From Chlamydomonas reinhardtii (Eukaryota > Chlorophyta > Chlorophyceae > Chlamydomonadales > Chlamydomonadaceae), in assembly GCF_000002595.2 (NCBI RefSeq), contig NC_057015.1:5443195-5507194 (forward strand): a stretch of DNA of 64,000 bases, written 5' to 3'. Each line of letters starts with the position of its first letter. Within the stretch, counting starts at the first letter, position 1. The notes beneath the pieces were generated by a model, which worked only from the letters and a program-made list of their open reading frames with translations, did not search any database and was not told where the DNA came from. Shown piece by piece: positions 33,601-45,700 of this stretch. Both the position numbers and the translations under genes were made by a program.

Positions 33601-36600
33601 GGACACAAACCACCCTTGGCTCACCCCGCCTCGCACTCGATGTGTGTCCAGGTACGACCCCCTCCGCAACGCGCTGGCCTGTGCCTCGGCGCCGTCCGCC
33701 GCGCACAAGTACGACATGGTGCGGGGCCTGCTGCGCGGCAGCGGCAGCAGCAGCGGCAGCGGCGCGGCGGAGCAGTCTCGCAAGTATGACCTCATCTTTG
33801 ACCTGCTCAAGAGCCTGCGCACCTCGGGTGAGTACTTGTGCGCACGGGGGTCACGTACGCCTGTCCTGCAGCCACGTCGCCCTCGTTTTAGGCTCCTAAG
33901 TGCACGTGACACCAGTTGGGTCTGCTGGCGCGCACCTGCCATGACTCGCGCCTGCGCCTGCCGACTGCGTGCCGGCGCCCGCCGCCCGCACACAGGCGAG
34001 CCCGCCGCCATCATGGCCAGCGGCGACCCCAAGTACGACCCCGTGTGGTGCCTGCTGAACATGCGCGAGCCGGCGCGCGGCTCGCTGTCCAAGTACGACC
34101 TGGTGAGTGTGGCGGCTGAGGAGCGGCGGTCCCGTGTGGCGGCAGGGCATTGAGACAGGTTGTAGTCCCGGCATTCAGGCAAAATGGAACGTAGCCTGGG
34201 GTTCGTGCTCGAGTGTTCGGCTTCCCAACTGACCTGTCACCATCCTGACATCACGCTACAGGTGGGCACGCTGCTTAAGGCGGCGCTGGAGGCCTCGCCC
34301 CAGCCCAGCCGCTACGACCCGCTGCAGGTCATCCTGCAGGCGCGGCCCGTGCCGGCCGGCACCCGCTTCAAGTACTGCATCGCCCAGGTGCTGTTGCGCG
34401 GCGGCTGGCAGCAGCCGCTGTCCGCGGGGCTGGCGGAGCTGCCGTCCTGGGACCCCATGTCGGGCGTGGTGGGCACCAAGGGCGCCAGCCGCGCCCCCGC
34501 TGCCACAGCCGCCTCGGCAGCTGACGGCGCCGTGGCGCGGCGGCGCAGCAAGTACGACATGCTGGGGCAGGTGGTGGACACGGTGGCGACGCTGCCCGAT
34601 GAGCTTGCCAGTGGCAAGTGGGCGGAGCAGCCGCGCGACCCGCTGCTGATGTCGGCGTTTGAGACGCTGGAGCAGCAGCAAGGCGCGGCGCGCAGCAAGT
34701 GAGTGATTTGTTGCTGGGTCAACGTACTGGCCGGGGAGTTCGCGGTGAAGCACTGATGGCGGGGAGCATGGGCGCGGGTTCTCTCTGCACCCCAAAATGA
34801 CACTCTGCGCAATCTGGTGACGAATGGATGAACCCTACCCGTGCGTGCCCGCCCAACCATGCCAGCTACTGAGCCGAAGCACCCCTCCCCACTGCCACCA
34901 CTGGTTGTAGGTACGACATGATCGGCACGGCGCTGGACTCGGTGGCGGCGCTGCCAGACCAGCTGTCCAGTGGCGCCTTTGCGGAGGCCAACGGCCGCGA
35001 GCTGCTGGTGTCCACGTTGAAGGAGGCGGCGGAGGAGGGGGCGTGGGGCCTTGCGCGCCGCCTGCGCAACGGCGCGGGGCTGGCCTGGGGCGCGGTGTCC
35101 CGCGCCGGCAACGCCGTGGCGCGTGCCGCCGGAATGCCGTACGAAATGGAGCCGGGGGTGCAGGTGGTGCCGGAGGGCTCCGGACGGGGCTGGTCGTACG
35201 CCGCGGCGCCCCGGGCCGCCGGCAGCAGCACCACCTTCAAGGCTCGCAGCAGCAGCGGCGGCCGGCTGGAGGAGCTGCCGGCGGTGCTGTTCCGGTTCCG
35301 CGGCGGCCGCGGCGAGGACTCGGCGTCTCGCACCATGTCACCAACTGAAGTCCGCGGTGGGTGAAACACAACGGACTCGTGAGATAACTTGGGAACTCAG
35401 GGTGCTGGGGGTGTCGTGTTTGAGGGCAGAGTTGTGCGTTGATTTGCTCAAAAGTCTAGCGCCGTCGTTTCAATGACTCCTGACTCCTGGGACTGAACTC
35501 GGGGCTCCACCCGGCGGGCTGTCCTTACGCGCACGCGTCGGCCCGTCTTCCATGCCCGCGTTTCCCGCAGCAGAGGCCAAGAAGCGGTCGGCCGTGGTGG
35601 CGCGTGACGCGCTGGCGGCGGAGGCCGCACTGGCCGCAGCCGCTCCGGCGCCCTGTCCCGAGGCAGTGAAGCAGGTGGCCAAGGCCGCAGCCGCCTCTGC
35701 ACCTGTCGCCCCTGCGACACCCTCGCCCGCGCCGGCGGCAGCCACTCCCGCGCCCGAGCCGGCGCCGGCTGCTGCCGCCGCCCCTGCTGCCGGCCCTGCT
35801 GCCGGCCCCAGCCAGCCGGTGCCTCAGGCCCAGCCTCAGGCGCAGGTGGCGCGGTCGATCTCGCCCACGGCTATGGACCGGGCTAACCGGTCGGCGGCCC
35901 GTGGCGCGCGCCAGCAGCAGCCGGAGGCGTCCACCTCGGCGCACACGTCCAACCCCCCTGCCTCCACCTCCTCCTTCGCCACCTCCTCCTCGAACGGGCG
36001 CATGGACCGCGCGGTGGTGCCGCCGCTGCGGCGGAAGACCGCCGCCCCTGTGCAGCCGCACAAGAAGGCGCCTGCCGCGGCCTCCTCGGCGGCGGCGGCT
36101 CCGGCTGTGGACAGCCTGTCAGTGGCGTCACTGCCGCAGTTCATGGACGATCAGGCGTTGTCGGCGGCGCTGTCGGCGGCGGCGTCGGGCGCGGGCGCCC
36201 TGGGCGGTGTGGGCAGTGTGGACGAGGTGTCCACCTCTCTGCAGCTGGCCGATGTGGCCGTGGACCTGCTGGTGGGTGACCAAACCGGACCACCGGGCGC
36301 GGGTGTGGTCGGGCTCCGCTTTTGTGGGGACACGGGGGTTGACTGCCGGCGGCGAGGGTTTGAGCGTAGCAGGTCCGCTTGGTGCCTGCCGTGAATGGGT
36401 GGTTATGAAAGGCGACGTATACTCCTCGGGCACCTCGCATCCGTTCACGCCGCGCCCACCCTACTGCACGGCGCAGGTGCTGTCCACGGCGCGCGGTGTG
36501 CCCCGGCCCACGCTGATGGAGCTGGTGGACCGCTTCGGCGAGGAGTTCATTGACCTGGCGGCGCAGCTGCGGGTGGCGCGCCGCGACTCGGCGCTGCTGG

Positions 36601-37341
36601 GCCGCCACGCCGCCGTTGCCCGCGTGACGCAGATCGCCTCGGCGGAGACTGACGCCACAGGTGGGTTACCGTACGCTGCCGGCTGCCGCGTGCACCTTTG
36701 AACCGCGCGCGGTCGATGGTTTGGTCGTCGTTTGCAACCTGAGCAGGGTGTGTGCAGGCCAGTAACGCCTGCTGCCGCATGCCGAGCGCTTGGCCTACCA
36801 TTGAGCTGCTGTTTTCCACTCGGTACTGACCTTTGTGACCCACCTGCGTGTCCTCGCACACCCAGTGGCTTGGTCCAAGCTGTACGGCCAGGCGGGCGCG
36901 GTGCGGGCGGCGGAGATAGGCATGCCCGCCTTCCTGGCCGAGTGCCGCCGCTCCTACCCTCTGTTGGCGGCGCTGCTGACCACCGGCGACGTGAGCCAGG
37001 CCGTCAAGTGAGTCGCCGGCGCGCGGGCGGCGCAGGACCGGGCTGGTTGTATTATGCCTTGAGCTTAGTGTGGCGGCTTTGGTGCTTGTTGCGGTACCGG
37101 TTGTGATACCAGTAATCATGCAGTGCCTTCGTGGATGAAGCCTGAAGCTGCGTGTTATGCTGTGGCAGTCTCGGTTTTGGCCCATGACACGCTGCTTTGC
37201 TGTCGTCCTGCTCTTTCTACACCTGCTCGCAGCGTGTTGGCCATCCTGTGCAACCTGGTGCGCGACGAGCCGGAGGCGGTCGCGCCCATGGCGGTGGAGG
37301 CGCCCGCCATGAAGGCGGTGCCGGCGCCCGTGAAGGCGTAG
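30694..37341 (+). CDS. Large KYD-repeat protein of unknown function, probably plastid
   Basis: Fourteen exons close in frame to 1459 residues: 30694-30915, 31030-31080, 31173-31253, 31416-31490, 31639-31848, 32034-33472, 33652-33827, 33996-34102, 34262-34698, 34911-35356, 35571-36271, 36477-36660, 36866-37007 and 37233-37341. I do not recognise the family. Residues 1-75 are Arg/Ser/Pro-rich without acids, like a plastid transit peptide; a hydrophobic stretch (FVLVPVVLFGG) follows. The 479-codon exon 6 is Ala/Pro-rich and contains short NPSF motifs. From its last codon to exon 10 there is a degenerate repeat: KYDPLRNAL, KYDMVRGLL, KYDLIFDLL, KYDPVWCLL, KYDLVGTLL, RYDPLQVIL, KYCIAQVLL, KYDMLGQVV, KYDMIGTAL. 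Further on come an Ala/Pro linker and a helical C-terminus (PTLMELVDRFGEEFIDLA, VLAILCNLVRDEPEAV). Function is open; the repeat suggests a protein-binding or structural role. Confidence 0.8.
33470..34940 (+). repeat. Nine degenerate [KR]Y[DC]-x5-[LVI] protein repeats
   Basis: The units begin with the lysine codons at about 33471 (completed after the intron), 33709, 33781, 34031, 34091, 34307, 34370, 34550 and 34697 (completed after the intron). Spacing varies from about 15 to 60 residues. The last two units are the closest pair: KYDM.G...D.VA.LPD.L.SG in both. Confidence 0.7.
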
Positions 37342-37425
37342 GCGAGCGGGCACGTCGGACAACAACAATACCCTTGTAGAGAGAAGACTACACCATTTCA
37401 TACACTGCTGCAACACTGCTATGAG

Positions 37426-37430
37426 TGTAA
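37426..37430 (+). terminator. Candidate polyadenylation signal (KYD-repeat gene)
   Basis: TGTAA lies about 85 bases after the stop at 37341. Confidence 0.4.
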
Positions 37431-37627
37431 TACTAACGAGTTTTCCGGCACTGCCGGACTGCAGCCGCTGGCGAAGCTGTGGTGAAGCGTGGGCACGTGC
37501 CTTTTTTGGTTCGAGGGCAACCCACTAATAAGGGGCCCTCGTTGCTCGTTTGGCTCGCGTCGAGACCTCGGTAGTAAGGAAGAGGGGGAAGGCCAACACA
37601 TGGTCGTGTCACTAGTGCCGGGGTGGG

Positions 37628-37781
37628 TTACCTGCACGCATTCCTAACGGACTGGGATTGGGGACCCAACGTCAATGGGGCACTCAAGCAATCACAACAC
37701 ATACTGCAGGAGGGACATGCAAGCAGGTTGTTGAGTGCCGGGGACTGTGTTGAATGCATTGAGGTGTTGCGGGCAAGAAAT
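37628..37781 (+). repeat. 154-bp repeat, copy 2, inside a longer open frame
   Basis: This is the partner of 4352-4505. Here the shared frame continues to 37937, with RTDFEVLIRYDDGTDCWLLM near its end; the other copy is cut off at 4505. The frame has no recognisable start and may be a remnant of a mobile element or a host gene fragment. Downstream, a word close to GGCTGAGCCCCAGCGCAGCG is repeated at about 37962 and 38042, with a run of ten or more G between the copies. Confidence 0.7.
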
Positions 37782-38989
37782 TTTGCGGCGTTGAATGCCA
37801 TGCCGCGTCAGGGGGCGGGTTGTTGCAGTTGCGTAGCTCAACGAACCGATTTTGAAGTGTTGATACGGTACGATGACGGCACGGACTGCTGGCTGTTGAT
37901 GGTGTGCCCGGAAGCAACCCCGCTGTCAGTACCATGAACGTTATCGCATTTTTGAGGCCGGCTGAGCCCCAGCGCAGCGTTCCAGGGGGGGGGGCGAAGG
38001 CCCCCAGGAACACCCCTGTCCCTGCAGCTAGCGGGGTTTTTGGGCTGAGCCCCCCCAGCGCAGCGTTCCTAAGGCAGCCACCTCCTTGTTGAGGCCGGTG
38101 TTTGTGTACGTTGATCCCATGTGAAGGCGTAGTACATACGAGGAATCATACAGAGTTGCAAGTTTCGAAGATTTACTGGTGAACCATTAAATGTTGCATG
38201 GATATCCGTGCACGCGTGGAATGTAAAGGAGAACCGCGGTCTGGCGGACCGTTGCGTGAGCCATCTGCTTGTGTGGTAAGGTGTGGCGCTCACGAATGTC
38301 CGCCGCGCCCACTTTATCACATGCCGGTTCAAAGGGGGCCCTGCTCAGCGTGCCGGTTAACCGGCTTTCCGGCGTACACTCCGAACAGCAGTGAGCCCAT
38401 GCATGACTAGGGTCAGACATTCGCAACGCAACGCAGCTGTGGGTACTAGTCGGGTAGACACTCGGTGCCTCCATGCACGGATGCAGGATTGCAGGCACGA
38501 ATGCTGCCCTGGTACTTCACTGCTGGCCTAGTGCTTCTGGCATCGTGCGCATTCGTTTCCGTGAGGCATCGTCGATAGTATGGCCTAATTGCCCCATCCA
38601 AGCCTCCAAGGTGCCACCATCCAAGCCCCTGCCACTTTTATAGACCTCCATGTGACTCACTGCTCGTCGCCCTGTCACGTCATTATGGCATTTCGCCGGC
38701 AGAGCAGGAATTAGCCGTGCCATGGGAATGGTGGTTGGTTCGTGCTACGCCGCGGGATGAGGCTGCCGCCCGGCTACAAGGGCGCAGCGCCGGCCTTGCC
38801 CGGCGCTGCTTGTCCGTTACCCCCGAGCCAACAAGAACAGATGACATGCTATAACGAACTCTGGTGGGACGTGGCACTAGAATCCCGGAAGCATTCTTTC
38901 TGTCGTCACCGGAGGGCAAGCCAAGTCTAGGCGCGCAGGCGCATAGCAATGTCGCTACAGTCCAGATCCACGCGTCATTTTTTTCTGGA

Positions 38990-39960
38990 GAGAATGGTTA
39001 CAAAGGAGAAGGAAGCGGAAGGCGCAGCACCACACCGGCACGCAACCTTCAACGCAAGCAAGCAGAACGCCAGGGACGACCGCACCAGCCAATAAAAAGC
39101 AAGAAACAGACGGCAGGGGACAGAGCAACGGCGGAAACCCAGCACCCAAGCCCAAACCACCCCGAGAACGGGAAACCTCCACAGGCACACACGCACAACA
39201 GCGCGCCGTCCCCCCGCACCAAAACACTGCAAGCCGGGCCCCGGGTCCCAAGCAGGCCAGGGAACACAGGCAGCAGCTACCCGACCGCCACGCCCGCACG
39301 CTGAACCAAGCGGCCGCGCGAACTGACCCAGCAACGAAGCAGTCTAAAGCGACGACACGGGAACCACAGCAGGCGGACGACCACGCGCAGTCACACACGC
39401 CCCCACCCGCAGCAACCCGGGGCACGGGCCCCACGCAAACCGGGGCACACAGGCAGCAGCCAACCGACCTCCACAACAAAGCAGACCGGCTACCGCACAG
39501 GAACAACCGCCAGCGCACGAACAACCGCCGGCGCACACGCACGAACACGCCACCAAACCAGGACAGCACATTAGAACGGCCCCGCCCAGAGCGCCCGCAA
39601 CAACTCCGCGTCCGCGCGCGCCGCAACCTCCAGCAGCTGCGGCACCAGGCCCCGTGGGCACACGGAAGGGCCACCGTCCGCCACCCATTCCCGCTCCCAG
39701 GCGCAGACGTCCCCACGGAGGGACCTCAGGATCAGAGCGCGCCCAGTGCCACGACAGCACACCGCGTACTCATCACTCGCATCCCACAGCGCCTGGTAGT
39801 GCCACGCGATCCTACGTGCCAGGGGCGCCCCTGGTAGTGTCATGCGATCCTTCATGCTGACGCGCACTAAGCACCGGCATCCCACTGGATGCCGGAATGT
39901 ACCCGCGCACACTCGTGCACAGTCACCGGCACCTGCACAGCACGCTTGCGCACAGGTGCT
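38990..39960. repeat. Block with strong A+C versus G+T strand skew
   Basis: For almost 1 kb the plus strand is markedly rich in A and C and poor in T. Two segments resemble each other (39231-39295 and 39410-39475, sharing ACACAGGCAGCAGC and neighbours). A direct repeat CTGGTAGTG.CA.GCGATCCT occurs at 39793-39813 and 39831-39851. The open frames on the minus strand (Cys/Trp/Val-rich) follow from the skew. The origin is unclear; a repeat-derived insertion is likely. Confidence 0.45.
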
Positions 39961-40146
39961 CAGTAAACGAAGATATGCCCACTTAGTAGGCTACTGGGCG
40001 ACCGATTCCCACACAGCTGACGTGACTGAATACCCATAACTCGACACCTGGTAACGGCACGGCAGCAAAACCCTGGTACCGACACGCGCCATGTCAGGTC
40101 ACATGCAGGCGTGTGACAGTAGGCATTTCCGCTGTTAGGTTGACTG

Positions 40147-40185
40147 CTGGGCTGTGCTTGTGCTTGGCAGCGGGACGTGGCTGGA
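40147..40185 (-). repeat. Dispersed repeat, copy C (core)
   Basis: Read on the minus strand, CAGCCACGTCCCGCTG followed by CAAGCACAAGCAC matches the copy at 55673-55710 with few differences. Weaker similarity seems to extend on both sides. Confidence 0.5.
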
Positions 40186-41003
40186 CACATGGCGGGGCGG
40201 GTCAGACTGGAGACGTGGCGGGGGCTCAGCCCACTTTTCCCGTGACCGGGGAACACTTGTCCCTTGCTTCTGCCCGGATTCACCCCTCACATTCCCCCCG
40301 CCCCGTGCCGCCATCCAGGCCCCCATGCCGGCCTGTCCTCCCTGACTTTCGGATTACACTACACAACCCGCCCGGCCCACTGCAACGCGATGCTGCGTCT
40401 GACCCCGCGGAAGGGAAAAGCGACGGCGTCTGGCCTGACCGTTGCCGGCATGACAGTCCAGTCGCTCCAACCTCCCTGGAGGGGTAACCTCAACCAGAAA
40501 GAAGTAGCCTGTAATTACTTGCATCACATGCGGCAAAGTGCGCGACGTTGACGAGCAACTGAGGGACCTTCGCGCAGGCCAAAAAGCAGTTTTGCAGGAG
40601 AGAGAGGAGGTTTATTAATGGTGCGCTGTTAATGGTATGTATGTTTGTACACTTACAAGGTGTGGGGCGGCAAGCGGCCGTCCTAGGCTGCGTTCAGCTC
40701 CTGTGCCAGCTGGAGCGCTCCGCCCCATGTGAGGTTTTGGGCGTGGATGGCGGATAAAGCCCTGCTGCAGCTCATGTCAACATAGGGCTGTTCTATTGCC
40801 CACAAGCACTTGCACGTCCATCCGCTGAGGCTCACCCCGCAAAGCGCGAGGTATCCGAGTCCTCGTTCTGATTCTCGTTAAGCGGGGCTCGTCCGACCGC
40901 GCCAGACGCGCGCGCGTGGAGCAAGCTATCTTACAAGCACCTAGCTGCTACAAGTCAGCCGCACAGCGTCTCCCCCGCCTGTCTTAGCGCGGCGTGCAGA
41001 GGT

Positions 41004-42692
41004 ATGACTGACGCGCACGTCGTTGCCGTCAGGATGCAGGCGCCCGAGCAGCCGCCGTCGCCTATCGGCAGAAACAGCAGCCAAATCCCTGTTGGGGATC
41101 ATAACGACCTGGCCATCGCTGTGACTGCGGCGGGCGGCGACGACTCGCACCTGGTGGACGTGGTTTGGAAGGTGAGGGGACGTGTGTGCGCAGCCAAGCA
41201 ATAGTTGCTAGGTGCGCGCTGCTGTAGCGCTGGGTAGCCCTACCCCCCACTCAGGTTTCGAAGGGGCAACAAAGGAGCCTCCAGCTTTACCCATTTCTCC
41301 TTCAATAGCCTAATGCGCGGCACGTGGTTTGCATGTGTGATACCCAACAACTCAGGCGCGCGCGCGCACGGCACGCAGCCAGTAACCGAATACCCCTTCA
41401 TTCAGTACTGTGTGGAGCGCATACTTTGACAGTCATGGTGCATGTGCACATTGGCTGCAAGCATAGCCTTCTCATCCATTTGCTGGCGCCGCAACAACTG
41501 AACTCAACCCATCCATACCCCCAAACGCAGAACCTCACTGTGACCAGCCGCAGGGCTAAGCGCCCGCTGCTGAACGATGTCACTGGAGCCATTACGGACG
41601 GATTCTATGCCATCATGGTGCGTGAGGAGTGGGCTAGTGGCTTGATACGGTTGGGGTAATAAGCGCTGTATGTATAGCTGCTGGGCATCAAGCGCACGGT
41701 GCGTGGGGATGCCTATGAGTTAGATGGTCGCATGGTCTGGAGGCGGTCACGCGCAGGCCAACATGGTATATTGTGGCGCCACTACTGGCTACACCACCAC
41801 CCTACCAGTAGCCAGGCTGTGTAAACGCCCGCAGTCGGCGTAGCCTCGAGATGATGGAGCCCCACCGACCCACCGACCCGCTTGCGCTGCGGTGAGCTGA
41901 CTTATCCTTCTGCTGCGCGATTACGCTTTCATTACTGAAACACAGGGCCCCTCTGGCTCTGGCAAGTCCACTCTGTTGAACACGCTTGCATGCCGCCTGG
42001 ATCGCGGCGTCACCGTGGAGGGTACGTTAGTAGCGGCCACGCACGCGCGTTCGTATTACTTAGGGTATTTAAGGGCGCAAGCACAGCAATCCTGATCATT
42101 CTCGGGCTTGCTTTCGCAGCACGAAACCCCAACTAAGAGCCCTGCCTGCTGCTGTTGCTACTGCTGACCTGACTTCTGCAGGCGAACTGAAGCTGAACGG
42201 GCAGGACTACAGCAACGCCGAGCTGAAGAAGCTGTCGGGCTACGTGATGCAGGTAGGTGTGCTGGCGGAAGGGCGTGTATGGCGGGTTCGGTGCGTGCAT
42301 GCAGGGGTTAGTGTTTGCGATGCCGTGGGTTTGTGCATGCACGGCGTCTGCTGTCGCGGACCCTTGACCTGGATGCCACTCTGTCTCCCACGGGTCTCAA
42401 GGGTTCCTGCTGCTTTACGTACCGCTATGCTCCCAGTAAGGAGCTCCATGCGTGTGTGTGCACCCACCTGCCTGTACACTCAGGACGACCTGCTGAACGC
42501 GCACCTGACTGTGGAGGAGACGCTGCGCTACACCGCGGAGCTGCGCATGCCCCGCACCACCACACCTGAGGAGCGCCAGGAGCGCGTCGAGACGGTCATG
42601 ACTAATGTGAGCGGCCGCGGCGTCTGTCCGTACATGTGCTTGAATACATGTGAAGCTCCTGAGCGCGCCTGTTCAGTTGTGCGTGTTGTGCG

Positions 42693-42734
<42 letters not shown>

Positions 42735-45700
42735 TGGAAAGGGGCAACATAAGGAAGCCAGTATCGCGATGTGTGGGTATGTGTTTGACACGGTTCCACC
42801 ATCATGGTGCACGCACTTACCGCCATGCATGCGCAGGTGGGGCTGATCCACGTGCGTGACGTGATTGTGGGCAGCCCCATGAAGAAGGGCATCAGCGGCG
42901 GAGAGCGCAAGCGCCTGTGTGTGGCCATGGAGCTGCTGACCAAGCCCAAGCTGCTGTTCCTGGACGAGCCCACCAGCGGCCTGGACAGCGTCACAGGTGC
43001 GACCAGACAGCGAGCGATCCAGCGAGCGATCGAGTGCTGGTGTAGTCATGCCATCCCAAGTTGGCCACGTCCTTGCTTGCTTGAGGGTTTCGCGCTCTTC
43101 GTACTTCGTACCGTGCGTAGCGCTCGATGTGCAGCGTCAGTCGCTGCGGTCCGTCCATCCCTCTTGCCGCTGCTTCACCACGCACGTCACCCCAACCTGC
43201 TCCCTAACCTGCCTACCCGACGTGTGCGTGTTCGTGCGTGCAGCGCTGTCGCTGTGCCGCCTGCTGCGCCGCCTCGCCATGAGCCGCCTTTGCACCGTCG
43301 TCACCACCATCCACCAGTGAGTGAGGCAGCCGCGTAGGCCTGCTGTTGGTGGCCAGCCTGCTGTTGCAGCGCTACAGCTCGCATTTAGCTAGCACGAACT
43401 CCCAGCAGCAGATGGGCGGGTGCTCATACGCCCGCAGCTATGTCGCAGCGCCTTGCATGCTCATATTCCCAAGCAGCAAGCGCAAGCACACATACATGTG
43501 CACGCACGTCCGCATCCGCGCCCGCCTGACCCATGCTCCTGTTTCTGCTTCCGCCGCTGCAGGCCCCAGGCCAAGATCTTCGCGCTGTTTGACCAGCTGC
43601 TGCTGCTCAACCGCGGCTCGATCGTGTACCAGGGCCCGGCGCATGACGCCCTGGACTTTTTCGACCGCTCCGGATTTCCCTGCCCCCTGCACGAGAACCC
43701 GGCAGACCACTTCCTGGGTGGGTCTACATGATTGCTGCTGCTGCTTTTTTCAAGCATGCATGGCCAAATCTCATATGTTTGGGCAGCCGGCGCTGGCGGC
43801 CCGGAACAAATGACCTGGCTGCCGCCGCCGCCGCCGCCGCCGCCACAAGGAGCAGTCTGCCGCACGCAGGCAGCAGCCATGCAGCCCCCACCGCAGTAAG
43901 CATGCACGGTACGCCGTGTTGAACCTTCACCTTCTGTTGCTCGTGCGCAGACGTCATTACGCCCAATCACAACGATTCGGTGGAGTCCCTGGTGGCCAAG
44001 GAGGAGAACCTCAAGAAGCACTACCAGCCGCCGCCGGTGCAGCACCTGCTGGACAACCCCCGGCCCCTGGTGCGTGCGCGTGGTGTGTGGGTGGGCGTAG
44101 GTGGGCCACAGGCTATCGGCTGGCTGGCTGCTGGGGGCGTGTCTGTCTGTGTGTGTGGCGGTGTGTGTGTGTGTGGGGGGGGGGGGGTATATTGCAGCCC
44201 AAACTAGGGGCGGCTTGCTTGCCCCAGTCAAATTGCGAGGTGGCATGAGCCCAGCGATTTGGCAGGGGGAGGTAGTCCGGTTTCCTCTTTGGGCCTGGAG
44301 TTTTCCGGAGCACCAATGGTTTCCCCGGAAAAAGGGCTGAAGTTGCCCGGAAGGGGGCAGAAGTTTTCCGTTTCCGGTTGTTTCTTCCCGGTAAACTCCT
44401 CGATTGGGGCTAAATGCCGCATTGCCGCTGTCTGGCTGTCTAGTAGGCGGGCGTGTGACGTGAGTTTCGGATATTTACTGTGCGTGTCTTGGCGGATTTC
44501 ATTGTAGTACTGCACTGTTTGTGGTCTCACAGTAGTCCATGCCTCCCGCCATGCCGCTCTGTCTGATGCCCAGGTCCTTCCTCGCGACGCCACGCCGTGG
44601 CATAAGCAGTTCCACGTGCTGCTGCGCCGCTCGGTGAAGGAGGTGTGGCGCAAGCGCAGCACCACCCTGGTGCTGCTGCTGCAGACTGTCATCATGGCGG
44701 TGCTCATCGGTACGTGAGAGGTCGCCGCCGCTGGGTGCCGGCGTGCTGGGTACTAAACCCCGCTGCAATCCACCTGGGGGCGTGGACAGCATTTCCTCAG
44801 GCGTGATTGTTGTTGTCGGTGGCGCATGCACGACGTGAAATCTCAGCTGAAGTTGTCCGTCCCACCCTTTGGCTTGTGCACAGGCACGGTGTTCCTGCAG
44901 ATCGGCACGGACCAGAAGTCGGTGGTGCGCCGCCAGCCTGTGCTGTTCTTCTGCGTCATCAACCAGGTGCGCGCTTGCGCATAGCTTTTTGCTTGTGGCG
45001 GCTTGCTCGCTGTCCAGCGCTGTGCGAGGGCCTCTCGCTCGCCTGTGCTTGCGCTCACCTCCGCCCGCCGTCACGTGCGTACTTGGCAGCCGCCAGCATG
45101 CCGGGGCACTGTTTATTTACCGCCCACTCGTATACCCGCCACCAACACCCACACGTTCATTCCGATGCACGCACGTACGCACAGGGTATGTTCGGCGCGC
45201 TGATCGTGATTAACAGTTTCCCCTCGGAGCGCATGCTGGCTCTGCGTGAGCGCGCGGCCGGCACCTACCACGTCAGCGCCTACTTCCTGGCCAAGATAAC
45301 CGCCGAGACCATCTCGCAGCTGCCCGCGCCCATCATCTTCGCCTGCATCGTGTACTGGTGAGTGTGTCACCGTTAGTTCGTGCTCGCAATTATCAGTGGC
45401 ACACGCGGCCGGCCGGCTGTTTTGCTTGTTATTTTGCTTGTTAAGGGGTGCGTGGGGCTCCGCCGGAAACAGGCTTGAGCTGCGGGGCCCCAGTGGAGGG
45501 CGCTGTGTGTGCATGTGGCCACGTCCTGGGCTTCATGCCAAAGGCTTGTGCGGGTAGTAACGGGCGGCGGGGCATCGGCTGAAATGCTGACGTACACCTG
45601 CACCGTGCATCACCTAAACACAGGCTGGTGGGGCTGCAGGCGGTCGCGACAAAGTTCTTCATCTTCATGGGCTTCAGTAAGTGAAGCGGGAGTGGACGGG

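Larger units (their letters stand above)
37342..41003. other. Repeat-rich, gene-poor stretch
   Basis: No host gene is supported. It holds the KYD-gene 3' end, a copy of the 154-base repeat with a longer open frame (37623-37937), G-runs, a block with strong A+C strand skew (about 38990-39960) and a minus-strand copy of the dispersed repeat (40147-40185). The open frames in the skewed block exist on both strands and reflect base composition. Confidence 0.5.

Noticed and set aside
38955-39716. 253-codon minus-strand frame rich in Cys, Trp and Val
   Set aside because: It follows from the strong A+C skew of the plus strand; frames on both strands are open and none shows a domain.
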